64,000 nucleotides of DNA from Epiperipatus broadwayi (GCA_028023455.1 JAQFVV010012404.1:13129421-13193420), one strand, 5' to 3'. Counted from the first letter of the stretch, positions 11,421-25,404 are shown. The notes: generated from the sequence alone by a model not told the origin. Made by a program: numbers and translations.

Positions 11421-14400
11421 ATCTTATTCTTTTAAACTGATCTCAAAAGCAGATGATATGATATAGTGCATAACTGATTTTTTCTCCTATATTTCCATCA
11501 TTTTATTTTAACAAAATCATATTTTACATAAGAATTAAAATAATATAGATATCATTCAAGCTTATCTTAGCTGGTAATTAGGGGTGTTTAGTGCTTAGTT
11601 CAGTAGATGAAGTGTGTTTTCTTAAAACCAGACTTATTGGGATTTCTATTGTCATTGATAATAATTCAGAATTCATCTGTTATATTTAATATTTTATATA
11701 TTGGTTTTTGTAGCGAATTAATAAACTATGTTTTAATACTCATTAATAAAAAAATATTATAAATAATTAATATTTTTTACGAATTATTAAATAATATTTT
11801 AATTAAATATTACAAGTACTGAAATCATTTTCTGAAAATGCAATTATAAGCTATAGTTAAATATTTTTTTTTACATTTCATGCATATTCTCTTATATAAA
11901 ATAACTAAACAAATTTTAATGTGTATACTCATTTATAGTTTATTTTTATGGAATAGTACTGAATAATGATCTAGTCTATATTTTTTGTTTTATTTATGAT
12001 AGCAAATATGTTTCATCTACCAGATTATAGTTTTAAACTAAATAATGAAATTAAATAAAATAAGCAAAAATGTATAGAGATCCTAAAAGATTATTTAGTA
12101 ATCCTAATTTGTGTCATAACCTTGAGATTTAAAAATACTGAATTAAACAAATACTTAAAAATTGTTCTGAAGATTATATAAATTTTTAAAATAGTTTTAG
12201 TACAATCTTAATCATCAAATTATATTTTATTTAAAAAACCGATATCTTAAAGTTGTTTCCATTTTTGATTTGTCATCTAACGCAAAATATATGTTATCAC
12301 GTTGACATAAGCAGTAGTAAAATATAGCTTTAAAATATCTTGGATAAAATTAATTAATTATTTATTTTTAGAAAGTTATAAAAAGGTCAATGAAAGCTAG
12401 TGTTAAAACACTTTACATTCCAAAATTAAACTGACAAATGACAGATGGGAAAGAAATTATTTAGTATTCAAGTTTCATATAACTTATTACTGTAATGATA
12501 GTCAACAGTATGTCAGTACTATTCATTCATCATCATCAAAAAAAAATTAATTTCATTTATTTTAAAAAGTATGTGTTTTAATTTGCAATATATAAAGCAA
12601 AAAAAATAAAATAAAAAGCAGATAAGATTTAACAACACAATTATGATTAAGAAACTGATGATGTAATGCAATTGGCTATTTCTGTTCGAAATCTCCCATA
12701 GCAAGTCATCACTACTTCCATCACGTATATATATATATTGTACATTTCTATCCCATTTAAAATTTTTTATTAATTTTTTCATTATTTTTTAACTCATTTT
12801 TTTATTATTTCTCACCCAAAACAAGTTATTAACATTTTAATCTTTCCCCCATTATTTACCACAGTTTTATCATTTATTCTCTTTCTTTATTGAAGCTGAT
12901 ATTAAATGCTGACCTTTTTTGTCCAGCATCCATATAAATTATGTAACAAGTTTATATCTTTTTTTTTTCAATTTTCACTGCTTTTCTTTATGTTTTAAAC
13001 ATTAAATAAGCATTTTTTTTTATTGGTATCATAAATATCTTCACTGCCTTCCAGATTTTACATTTATCATTAATTACGCTTCAAAACTTTTTTTGCGTTA
13101 TTATTATTATTTAAATTAGTCAAAGACAATCTGCTGCAATAGCACTCTTAATTCATGATGATTCTAGTATAATAAGTTTATTACAATTTTGTATCTTTCA
13201 GTTCTTCTCATTTGCACATCTTTTTTAAATTTAATAAACAATTTTTATATATTTTGTGTATGAATTACATTTTTTTTATATATACTTTGTATTAAATACA
13301 GTGTTTGTAACATTTTTCTGTTTAAAAAATATTTCCTGTATCTGTTTTAAAATGTAATGTGAAAAGTTTTAATATAAAAAAAAATGATTAAAGTAACTCT
13401 TTTTTTCAAGTAGATATATCTACAATTCTTTGGAATCTGAAGTCAGAATATTACAATTCTGTATAAATATCTCAAAACATGTTACCATTATTTATATAGT
13501 TACCATTTTTTATGAGAGTGAGTTTCATATTGTAAACCAAATTTTAATTTTATGTAAAAATAAATATAATATTTTATAAATAAATAGCTTAGGGGATTGT
13601 AAGATAGAAATTATTATATTAGACCTTCTACATAATAAAAAAAGAATTAATTATATCACTCATACATACACATTAAGCTTGATTCAGATACAATTAATAC
13701 AGGAGTACACTATATATAACTAACCATAAAAAATAAACAAATTTTTATACAATCAACACCAACAATCTTATATCTTGTTAATTGGTACATCCTCTTTTAT
13801 AAATAAGATAACTCCTTTACTAAATAAAAATATTGCAAGAGTAATTTGATCTTCTGATTCAATCTTTGGAGATAACAAATTAATTAAAATGTTTTCCTGT
13901 CTCTCGAAGCATGTCCAAAATAAGTTTTTCTCCTTATTTTCAAATTTTTGTCAGGATATTGTTATATGCATCAAGTTGAAGTATATTGTGTTGCAGCTAA
14001 TCTCTGTTTAAAATTTCTATTAGAAATAACTTGCCTCATATTGATTCTTCCAACAATTGTTTATCACATGTAGATCTGTTTAAAATATTTGTAAGAAGAG
14101 TGGCTTCACAATTTTACCATAATGGTTCACAATTGGATTAAATTTTATCAAAGAAATGTTAGTGCTTACAATCAAAATGTTTTACTCGATGTTTTTTTCA
14201 AATATGTATTTTGGTTTTAGAGGATTTATTAGTTAAGAGAAAAATTAAGTAGTCATAACTTTCCCCAAGGATTATATACTCCATTAAAAAAACAATTCAT
14301 TAAAACCGAGTATTAATTACAGAGTTATAAGTAATGGACAAATATTTTATCTTGTATAGTTGCCCATTTTGTTTTTTGTTATGTATTATAATCTTTATCT

Positions 14401-15080
14401 ATTAAAGTGAACGTGTAAGATGTATCAATTATGGAAATACCATAACATTAAAAAGCACTATTTGTAAAATGCTACAATTATTTGTGAAAAACTAATAATT
14501 AGTTTCAAATTTACTGTAATATATTAACTTAACTGGAAATTCCTTGGAAATTCACAAAAATGCTTAAATCGCTAAAATAATGTTCATGTTTGATTTACAT
14601 ATGTTAGTATCTTTTGTGCCTCAATGTATTTATATTAACAGAGATATTATTTTCTTATTCACTGGTTTCAAAATAACATTATAATGACTATGATTTAATA
14701 TAAAAATGGTCAATAAAACACTAGATTGGAAGTTTAGTTTTATTATTTGCTGGAATAAGATAAAGAACTACTTGTATTTGAATCATCAGGAAACTCATTA
14801 GATATGAGAATATTTAAAAAATATTAGTGATTGATGCAAACAAAGTTATATCACTGGGTATTTTTTAAATGTGGTATCTTATTTGTAATTTACAACAATT
14901 ATTTTTAGACAAATAATTTAAGACAAATTCTGGAGAAATAAAAAAATTTGCAAGAAAAGTTATACAGATAATACACATTTATTGTACTAAGAAACATTAA
15001 GCCAAGTTAAATTAAAAACTTTAAACCTAAGCTATTAATACACATTTAAAAATAATAGTATTAATAATGTAATTACTAAT
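11421..15080. other. AT-rich DNA, no gene seen
   Basis: Long homopolymer and AT-rich background. By its position the region just before 15,080 should hold the 5' LTR of the Gypsy element that follows, but I could not match an LTR start or a sister copy. No other supported feature. Confidence 0.5.
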
Positions 15081-15081
15081 G

Positions 15082-15230
15082 GTTACATCTGGCACACAAT
15101 GTGGTAGGCATGAAGATATTACAGTTGATAGATGTATCCAAATGTATTTACCAATAGTTACATCTGGTATCTAGTATGTTAGGTATGAATATACTCTAAT
15201 TGTAAAGGAAGTCCAGTCATTGGACTGGCG
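15082..15230 (+). other. LTR end and duplicated primer-binding leader of a Gypsy-type element
   Basis: GTTACA (15,082-15,087) followed by TC and TGGCACACAATGTGG looks like an LTR terminus (…CA) and a primer-binding site beginning TGG, complementary to a tRNA CCA end. A diverged copy (GTTACATCTGGTATC) follows 75 bp downstream at 15,157. After that comes the small hairpin CCAGTCATTGGACTGG. The same duplicated layout occurs at 20,812. The element's gag starts at 15,666. Confidence 0.5.
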
Positions 15231-15665
15231 TTTATTTTTTTTTTAAAAAAAATGTTAAAGCACATTTTATTTTATATTTTTGTATCAACATAAACCCAAA
15301 TAAACTTATACACTTGGCAAACAACTAGCCCTTTCATCAAAAATAATAGTAATAGTGATAATAGATCACATAAACTTGAATCAATTTTCAATAAAAGATC
15401 TAAAGTATTGAGTGTAAATTGGAAATATAGAGGATTGGACAATAAACAGAGACCGATGATAAATAGTTAAGTGAGTAATAAATGATACTAAAATAGTAAA
15501 GTTAGGTATGTAAAAGGACATAGGCTAAAAGTAGATCTATTAAACACAAAAAAAAGAGATAAAAGATAAATGCAATGGTTGGGAATGGCGTGGTGCACTG
15601 TGGCATGTGATTATTTATAGTTTTATAAATAAATATTTTATAACTTGCAAATAAATAAATATTTA

Positions 15666-16680
15666 ATGATAACCAGAAGTGGTAAGCAATTAAGTAATAT
15701 GAAATCAAAACCTTTGGAGATAGGGAAAAATAATAGTGATAGTGAGATGGTAGATGATACTACCAGTAATAAGGTGGAATCTATGATGATCCAGATACCT
15801 GGGGGGTCTATTCTGGAAGTTGAACAATCCCCATAAATGCAAGAAGGAAATCAAACAGTTTCTCAAATTCACGTGATTTCTCCCAGTGAGATTATTCAAG
15901 TGCCTGAAGTTGGAGTAACTCAGGCTATGCAAAACCCTACAACCTTGGCACAACTAATCCAAGTAATCATGGAGATGAAGAGATATGAATAGTATGAAGG
16001 AGAATATGGCAACCAAGGCTGATGAAATGAAAGCTAATATGAATAGTATGATGGAGAATATGGCAATCAAATTTGATATAAATAAAACAAAAGAAGAATT
16101 TTTTAAGGAAGAAGTATGTGAAAATCAATGGAGGCACCAAGATGAAGTTCAGATGGAAATACAAATTATCCATATGGAGTTGGAGCAAAATTTTACCAAA
16201 CAAAATACGGAGATAAAAACCTTAGGACAAGAACTGAAATGCTTAGATAAAACCATTGCCCAGAGGTTGGGAATCACTGAATCCCAACTGAGTAAGGGTA
16301 CATTAGTTGTTGAAACACAACAAACCCAGGCTAATTCAAGTACTTGATATACTGAATTTAAGTTGAGAGAAAAGCAATGGAATGATACTCTCAAGATTCA
16401 AGTGATACAAAGATCACAAGGTTTCAAGATTGATTCCGAGTTAGATGATGAAGCCCTAGGAGTTGATGACACCTCATACTCTGAAGATGTCATGATAGAG
16501 TTTATGAAAGAAAGTTCAATGGTAAATGATTTGGACTCATATTTGAGATCATTGTGGCACATTTGTGTTTACCATCAAAACAAGGATAAAATGCTTTTCA
16601 GTCATGACATTTGTGAGCATAATAGCAATAACAAGGTTGGGTTGTTACAAGTTCAAACAGCTTCCTTAGGAAAAAACTGA
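15666..16680 (+). pseudogene. Gypsy-type gag remnant
   Basis: The frame opens ATG ATA ACC AGA AGT GGT (MITRSGK), the start typical of many insect-type Gypsy gag proteins (M-TRSG). It runs to a TAA at 15,834, stays open in frame to about 15,990, then shifts frame. The second part (15,985-16,680) encodes a Met/Lys/Glu-rich coiled-coil segment with two degenerate MNSMKENMA-like repeats, is cut by a TGA at 16,345, and resumes with an acidic region. No CCHC knuckle is visible. Family assignment rests on the start motif, the coiled coil and the integrase downstream. Confidence 0.72.
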
Positions 16681-17104
16681 CACACTACAAGTGCCATTTT
16701 TGAAGGCATTAAAGAAATTGGTGAATGCAATCGTCTTAGCTGTGCGTTATGGAAATTAGAGTCTTTCCATAATCAACAAGATGATCAAACATAGAAAATT
16801 ATATAATGAGAACAGAGATGACCATGTTGCAGTCCATAAAACAGAAAGGTTTGCAGTTCCACATGTTATGTAACACTTATGAAGGACCCTTCACATTTAT
16901 GAGGCATATAAATGACAGACTTAAAAGAAAAAGTACATAATAAGGGAAGGACTTCAAATGATGCTACTTAGGACACATAAAATGGACTTTTTACAATGGA
17001 TAAATTCTCAAGAGATGTTTATATATTTTTTTAAGAAAAGAAGTAAATGAATGAATAAATCAAATGGTGTAGGTATACATGTATATATAATACAACTTAT
17101 GATA
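16681..17104 (+). other. Deleted pol region of the Gypsy remnant
   Basis: Protease, reverse transcriptase and RNase H should lie here but only about 420 bp remain. I saw no RT catalytic motif in any frame. A large internal deletion is the simplest reading. Confidence 0.5.
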
Positions 17105-17563
17105 GTATGGGAAAATGATATGGTAAGACAGATAGACCAGATAGTTAATTATATCAACTGGAGTGTGAATGAATCCACTGGAATCATACTTATTGAACTA
17201 CATTTTAATCAATAAATTCCCATATTGTTCATTAAATATCAACCTATGACTAGATATAAACAAAGTAGTATGGAGGAAAATGTGCAGAAAGCATATCTTC
17301 GGTTAGTAAGTAAGGCCAATAAAAGGAACAAAAATAAGACTGGAACTCCATATACTTTCAAAGTAGGAGATAAAGTTTTAATAAAAAACCCTCATATTAG
17401 TAAGCAAATTGAAAATAAATACAGTAAGTTTTACCATCTATATGAAGAACCTTACACAATAGTTAAACAATCGAGTCTGAATGCATTTTGGTTGGATATG
17501 GAAGGACAAGTTAGGGGCACATATAATACCCAAATTATGAAACCATACTATGGACAATCTTAG
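17105..17563 (+). pseudogene. Gypsy-type integrase C-terminal part
   Basis: From about 17,120 the frame reads QIDQIVNYINWSVNESTGIILIELHFN, the end of the integrase catalytic core (the N-STGYTP-EL-F block). After a frame break near 17,215 comes QPMTRYKQSS…ENVQKAY, then FKVGDKVLIKNPHIS (the GDLVLVK-type integrase C-terminal barrel), FYHLYEEPYTIVKQ and GTYNTQIMKPYYGQS before the stop. The order matches insect-type Gypsy integrases through their natural C-terminus. The N-terminal zinc-binding domain and most of the DDE core are absent. Confidence 0.85.
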
Positions 17564-18551
<988 letters not shown>

Positions 18552-19190
18552 TATTTGTAATATATGAAATGTATTTAAACAATAGGCATTTAAAAATCTA
18601 AATAAATTTGAACAATAGGCAGTTAAAAATCTCAGCGTTCCAGATCTACGTGAACAAATTGTATAAAAATAGAAACTTTTTACAAATCGTTCTTCTTGTC
18701 AAAAGAGATAGCAGTTATAACAATAGACAGGAGTTTAAACCAAAATTTAGAATGCTAAAATGGAGTTTTGCCTTTTCTTTTATTTAAATTGTAAACATTT
18801 TTAAAAGTCAAATGCTGTAACTAAAAGTTTATCAAATTCAGAGGAAAGAAAGTGAAATAAGAAGTAAGAATAACTGATAAATTTTGTAATAATTAAAGCA
18901 TGTTTTAAAAGTTGTTGTAGTAATTTTAAATATTTTAAATCTTTTTCAAAAACAATAATGAAAATTAATCTGCTGAAAATTAAAAAAAAAAATGAAATAA
19001 TTTTCTTAATATATATATATACATACACATAAAGTGATTCTATAATATCCAATATAAATTTATGATTACAAATAATTACTGAATTGTATTTTAATATGAA
19101 TATGGGCTAGAGAAAAACATGCTATTGTGCATCATGGTATTTCCTACATGCACATACTATGAAATCTAGCTGTGCTAAATTGTCTGGCTA

Positions 19191-19192
<2 letters not shown>
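18552..19192. other. AT-rich DNA, no gene seen
   Basis: No motif beyond homopolymer runs and a short AT tract near 19,010. Confidence 0.6.

Positions 19193-19285
<93 letters not shown>
19193..19285. repeat. (AT)n microsatellite
   Basis: About 46 uninterrupted AT units, among the longest pure AT runs in the window. Confidence 0.97.
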
Positions 19286-19286
<1 letters not shown>

Positions 19287-19657
19287 TTTATTGTAAACAC
19301 ACAAGAAGATGCCTGCAATCCAAAGTAAACAAGTATTGGAATACTTAATGATGAATCAAATGAGGATCAAGATGTTTACCATTAAGCACAACTACAGGAG
19401 ACACCATTGTACCTATCTATCCTTGCTAAGGAAAATGATTTACTAAGTGAAACTGCTTTGAAGAACAACTTGCCTAACTATCAACTACTATTACTTCCAT
19501 TAGGATGATTTTTATGAACTTTGTTCCAATTATAATTTTTTTTAATCAAAGAATCAATATTGTAAATTTTTGTTTATTTATTTTATTTTATTTTTAAGTC
19601 TTGTTATCTGTTGTATTTTCAAACTCTAATGCTGAAGCCTCATTTTTCAGAATTAGC

Positions 19658-19675
19658 AAAGAAGAAAAGGGGGGA
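19658..19675 (+). other. Polypurine tract before a candidate LTR
   Basis: AAAGAAGAAAAGGGGGGA is a textbook polypurine tract. It follows about 370 bp of relatively base-balanced sequence and precedes a segment with LTR-like features: a TATA box at 20,363, AATAAA at 20,729 and a terminus at 20,817. Confidence 0.5.
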
Positions 19676-20817
19676 TTATTCACTTTGATATTTTTCTATT
19701 TTCATTATAAATAAAATTTAGATTAACCCACCTGCTTCACATCAGGTTATCCACATAAATATTAAGGTAAGATTCTCTACATTTATTTTCATAGATTAAA
19801 CCACATAAATATTAAGGTAAGATTCTCTACATTTATTTTCATAGATTAAACTGCAACACTTATACAGAATGCGTATTATATGTTTTATTTTGTTGATTAA
19901 CTTAGTATATATATTTTCCAGAATGTTTGACTAATCAACTAGTATCTATCTCTATCATATATATAAATTGGGGGAACTTGTTAAGTAGATTGTTAACATT
20001 TGCAAATATATAATTTAGCTAGCCAGCATCTCAATTATCTTAAATAACTAAAATTTATTTTTCTATATAACTATGATTTGAAGAGAATGAGTGACATAGG
20101 TGGATTTCTACCATGGGGTATAAGGGTTGGATTATAATAATCATTAATTAGTAAAATGGTAGGGGTTCACATGTGACACATGTACATATGATTTTTTTTA
20201 TATTTTTTTACCATTACTATTTTTGTTATACTTTATGATATTTATTACTGTTAATAAATGTTTAAGAGTTTGTATTATTCCAGTCTCTGGTTTATTGAGT
20301 TGTCCTAACATTTCATAGTTTATAAACAATTATGCATGCACACATATCTATTATTCTTATCATATAAAAGCTTGAAAATAAAACAAATATAATAAATGCT
20401 AGTTGTAACCTATATATAGGTGCAGGAGTTGCTGTGTGTATCTGTTCATACCTGTTAAAGAAGTCAAAAGCAATATTCTCTCTGGGTTTGAATATTAGGG
20501 CATAATGGAATTTAAAAAGGAGGAAAAGTGGATGAACTAACCTAAATTGCATTTGATATTAGTTATTAGGGATAGAGTTAATCAATTAAAGTGTATGCAA
20601 TCATTGTTAAGCATTTCATCAGGTTCTCATTAGCATTTTATTAGAAGACCCACAGTCTGAACATAGTCAGATGCAACTTTTCCCCCTTCAAAACCTGGTA
20701 AGTCTCTGCATATTGTGTCACTAGGGACAATAAATTAGAGAAAATTCACTTATCCCACACCAGATTGCTACCTCTGCATAGTATTACAGTCGGCAAGTTA
20801 GTTGACCATCCGTTACA
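19676..20817 (+). mobile_element. Candidate Gypsy-type LTR
   Basis: Bounded on the left by a polypurine tract and on the right by GTTACA followed by TC and TGGCACCCC, a primer-binding-like sequence. In the expected order it contains a TATA box (TATAAAAG, 20,363-20,370) and a polyadenylation signal (AATAAA, 20,729-20,734), consistent with U3-R-U5. The left end lacks a clear TG at the predicted position, so the start is uncertain. A PPT on one side and a PBS on the other would make this the shared LTR of two elements in tandem. Confidence 0.42.
19751..19850. repeat. Perfect 50-bp tandem duplication
   Basis: The unit starting CCACATAAATATTAAGGTAA and ending ATAGATTAAA occurs at 19,751-19,800 and again at 19,801-19,850 with no difference, so the duplication is recent. 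It lies in the U3-like part of the candidate LTR. Confidence 0.95.
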
Positions 20818-20945
20818 TCTGGCACCCCTTCATTGGGCTTGGTTAGCTTATGATTGTTGATGAAGAGTACCGTCCATTATATCTGGTGCTAGCAATGTTT
20901 GGGCCTAGTGGTAATCAATCTGTCCATTATAATAATAAATAGTAA
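20812..20945 (+). repeat. Tandem primer-binding-like leader, 2-3 copies
   Basis: GTTACATCTGGCACCCC (from 20,812), ATTATATCTGGTGCTAG (from 20,876) and a third, truncated GTCCATTATA (20,932) form a series spaced 60-64 bp. The first two share the ATCTGG(C/T)(A/G)C core with both copies at 15,082 and 15,157. This suggests duplication of the PBS region in the leader of a Gypsy family. Confidence 0.55.
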
Positions 20946-21019
20946 GCTAATATTAATTTATCTTTAGTTCAATTTTATTTTGCATAGTTATTTACTTATT
21001 AGTCTGAAATAACTAGCCT

Positions 21020-21024
<5 letters not shown>

Positions 21025-21075
<51 letters not shown>
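21025..21075. repeat. (AT)n microsatellite
   Basis: About 25 AT units. Confidence 0.95.
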
Positions 21076-21077
<2 letters not shown>

Positions 21078-21830
21078 AATTGTTGCTCCATTGTTACTTA
21101 CATTTTGACTTAAATTTTATTTGTGGAAATTAGTTTATATACAAAAATATTAAATTAAAAAATAAACTTAAACTATATACTTATTTATTGTTAAATTTTT
21201 ACATTAATCAAAATCTCAGACAGCACAAGTCATAAGCAAGTAAAATACAAATAGAGAAGTGAAAAAAAGTAGAAAAATAAATAATAATTCTTAAATGAAT
21301 CTGAATTTGTTATCAAAAAGCTGCTAGATCAGAATTAAAAATTATTGAAAAAATAAATATCTTACAAATACTAGAATTTTTATTCATTTAAAAGTAATTT
21401 AGAGTAGCATCAAATCATTTAAAAATTATTAGAAATTTCTAACAAACAAATAGTAGCTCTTATAATTATCTACATTCAGTAATTTAATTTAAATTATATT
21501 ATCAATATTTCAAAAGAAAATGCTGCAGAACTTTATAGATATGTGTGTGAATGTGTACTCAGACTTAAAAAAAAAAGCTTAGAGAGGCGGCACACTAAAA
21601 TAACTTAATGATGGTATCTAACGTTTACAAAATCCAGCATAAGAAATACTGTGATATAAAACAAAATAAATATAATTAAAAATAGATACTTAAGCCAATC
21701 TTTTAAAAATAATTAATATAAATTTATTAAAGAAACATTTGACAATGAATATCATGTTTGACTTTATATTTCACCAAAATAAATTAATTAATACTTCTAA
21801 AAATACAAATAAAATAATAATAGTAAACGG
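21076..21830. other. AT-rich DNA, no gene seen
   Basis: Nothing recognisable. Some of it may be the 3' untranslated tail of the LINE that ends at 21,831. Confidence 0.5.
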
Positions 21831-24760
21831 TCACACATAAACGAATATGGCCACTTCAACTCCAAAAAAAAAAAAAAAAAAGAGGGAGATAAGAAAAAAG
21901 CTACCCCAGAAATGAGTTTTGCAATGACTAGGCAAACCAACATGGGAACTAAAAATGCATTTACATACAAAACATGCTAGTCTATTTTTCAATTTACTTG
22001 CTATTTTATGATATTTTTTAATTTCATCAGCAGAAATTTGTTCTTTCTGCAGTTCATCAACACCATGTCTAATTTTAAATGTCCAATACGTTCTATTCTC
22101 TGCCACATCTCCCCAATGTAAACTATTGATATTGCACTACTTTAAAATGTTTATGAGATAATCTTTATAACATAGACGAAGGTCTGCCTCTTCCATTAAA
22201 ACTATGTTCAAGTTCGCTATAAAACAGTATTTTAAAATACCTTTCAGTGTTCATTCATTTTATATGTCCAATTTATTGAAGATGTGATTTTACAACAAGG
22301 GATTCTTTAGTATCACACCCAGTAAGTTGAAGAATATATTGATTGTTTTTATAATCTTGCTATTGTATTTTTGAAATTTTACACAACATACTAATTGAAA
22401 CTTTTCTAATGTCTTTATATTCTGTCAATAAGGTGCTCAAGTTTCACTTTCATATAATGTACTAGATAAAATAACAGCTCTGTATTCAGCTTAGTTGAAG
22501 TAGTTATTTCCCTGTAATGAAATATTCTATCTTTTAACTTGTTAAAAGCAGCAGCACATTGAAATCTGTGTTGTACTGCAGCATTACTAAGATATCTAAA
22601 CTGATTTACATTCTCAAATTGATAACAAGCCAAGCTAAAAGTTGGTAAGAATTTTTTCTTCTTTCATTGGTTGATAAACAACTTTGAGGTTTTTGAACAT
22701 TAATTAATACAAAGTCTTTTATATATTGCATTCAAAAAAATTAAAATATTCTGTAACTTGTCTTTTAAATAATGCAATCATCAGCATATTGTAAATCCAG
22801 AATCCAGAAAAAAAATTAGTTCTTGTACTTTTGATTTAAATTAAAAAATTTCATCATCATGCCTGTATTATATCTCAACCCCTGTTTGATTATGTTACTG
22901 TCATAAAAATTGCAAACACTGTTGAAGCAAATACATATCCTTGGTTAATATCAGTTTTCATTTCAAATACCTCAACTTCAAATAAAGTGATAGACCTGTC
23001 CTATTAACTGAATCAAATGCCTTAATCAAATAAACAAAAGGAACATATAAATTATTACATTTTCCCCAACACTTTTTTATATTGGTAATCAAATTCTTTA
23101 ATGTACATTAAAGTAAATAATAATCATATTCCATGATAACTACTGCAATCTTGTCTATTCCTCTTATTTTTAAAAATTGAAACAATAAAAAATTCTTAAG
23201 ATCAGGCGATACAACTTCATAGGTTCACTTATTCCTAAAATATCCTAATATGTTTGAAACTAACATATCACTACTATATTTTAAAACTTCTCCAAGTATT
23301 TCATCAGGAATTGAAATCTTTATAAAAAGCTGTTTTGATTTCACTAAGCTGAATTTCTTTGTCCAAGTCTAAATAAGTAGATAAATTGATATATCATTAA
23401 AAATATGTCAATTTTTATATTAAAAATAATCAAAATATTCCTTTCACCTGTTCAAAATGTTATCATATAAGAGAGCCCAATTTCTGGATTTAATAGTAGT
23501 CTGATACTGTTTCACAGGACTATGTGTAGTTTTTAATACATCAAACAAGGATTTACAATAACAATAATTAATACATGCCTTATCTTTATTTGCAATTTTA
23601 ATCCACCAATCACTTCTAAGCTTTCTTGTTAGTCATTAAACATCTGCTTTAGATTGTAAGTTTCAAATTTAATCTATTATTTTGCCAAATAAAAAATGCC
23701 ACTTTTAAAAAAAATTCAACTCTCTAATAATAAGATCATTGGCAAAAAAAGAGTCATGAATCTTGTTTTTAATGAACCTAAGAATAGATTTACTTGTCAT
23801 GAGATGTTACTTCTATTCATAAACATTCATTAAAAGAATTCCATCCTTCAGTAATATGATAATCCTGAAAATCCAAACTAGCAATTGTAATATTTAATAG
23901 CTCTTGAAATTTAGTATGTGTAATAGATTTTTTTAAAGAATGAACATCAATTGTTTGAAAATATGATTGGAATAACATCTATTATTTTATTTAATTATTA
24001 TTTTTATTTTGGAGAGTACTAATCTATGATCTGTCCAACAGTTTGTTCTTTTAAGTGCTTGTGTAACATGAACTTCTCTTGTATGCTGGCTTTCAACTAT
24101 TATTAATTTATTACATGCCATTGTTCTGAGCACAAGATCCATGCTCCTTTATAGTAATTTTTCTGCCTAAACAAAGGGTTCATGATAATCAGTCCATGTT
24201 GTATATAAGTTCAATAATAACAAACTATTTGAATTTACAGTATTATTTCCAATTTTGACTAAAGACTACTATTTATAGCAACATGTGTACTAAAGTCACT
24301 AGAGGGAAAATTTGATTTTTTAATGGCATTGATGTAAAAGTGATGTCCAAGGAATAAAAGTTTTTCTGTCTATAAATTCTTTGAAATATAATATTGGAAC
24401 ATAGATACTAATAAAATAAAAATTAGTATCATTGTGCAAGGCATTTTTTAACACTATCAGTCTTTTATTAACATAATGAGAAATTCTAATAATAGAAGAT
24501 ACTAAATTAGACTTTACAGCAATTTCAGCATCATACATTTTCTTTTGACTGATTGACCTGCAATTTCCAAAAAAACTTATATCCATCCATCTGTTCTAGT
24601 AAACTTCATTTCTCTGGGAGATGAGTTTCACTAAAAAAAGCTATATCATTCTTAAATTTTGTCAGTCCCTTAGCCAACATTGCAATCCTCTGTTCTGTTT
24701 TGAAAAGTTTGTGTCAAATAAAGTGTGCATATTTCATATACCTATACTAAAAACTAAAAA
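21831..24760 (-). pseudogene. RTE-like LINE, nearly full length but broken
   Basis: Domains appear in order along the minus strand across several frames. Endonuclease: DIAFFSETHLPE (about 24,600-24,660) and AVKSNLVSS…NKRLIVLK…FYFISIYVPI (24,586-24,400), matching the DIAALSETR and SAYAPT blocks of APE-type endonucleases. Reverse transcriptase: SIPDEILGEVLK (about 23,300), LIKAFDSVNRTGL (about 23,000), IIKQGLRYN (about 22,880) and the catalytic DLQYADDCI (22,771-22,797), which is intact. Thumb: VNQFRYLSNAA…AFNKLKDRIF (22,600-22,480). C-terminus: a C2H2-type finger with C-X2-C-X12-H-X3-H spacing (about 21,925-21,990). Frameshifts and stops kill the element. RTE/BovB-like is my best clade call; related LINE groups are possible. 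Confidence 0.85.
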
Positions 24761-25404
24761 AACAAAAAACAAATTTATAATACTTAACTTTAGTGAATTA
24801 CCTCCTGATTGACCTCTACTACTAATATTTATTTTCTACTATTGCCATTATTTCTATTATTTAAATGAATAATTCACAAGGCATGACAACTTATTGTGTG
24901 AAACAGGCCATTTTGACCACATTTTTCATAGTAGACAGGGGGATCTCTAAATAAGGTTGCCTAAATATATAATATTTGCCAACTGAAACTACTGTCTCAC
25001 TAAAATTCAGTTCCAAAACTGATTTATTAGTAATTGTATTACCTCAAGAAAATATAACTAATAACTGCCAACCTATTAAGTTTATTCCCATCATTTCTTT
25101 CATAATTCTTGAGAGCTTAAAATTGGGGGAAAAAGAAAAAAGGCAATTGGAACCAGAAATACTGTGTATGTGGTTAAAGATAGAAATATTGCATAAGTAA
25201 ACAATTCCATTATCACAATTACTATAAAGAGATGTCCGATGATATGCAAAGTTTATAATTCTGGATTTTACCATAACTTAAAAAATAAAAGTCTATATCT
25301 AAAAAAATCAAAAAATCAATCTAACTTATAAGTTATATGTAAGTGAAATATGTCATAATAGAATAATAAAATGATTAAGGGAATAACAGATACCTTATAA
25401 TCCT
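24761..25404. other. AT-rich DNA, no gene seen
   Basis: Possibly the 5' leader of the LINE to the left, but no motif supports that. Short frames only. Confidence 0.5.

Noticed and set aside
11440-11475. Plus-strand KADDMI string resembling an RT catalytic motif
   Set aside because: Wrong strand for the adjacent LINE, followed at once by a stop, with no flanking RT context.
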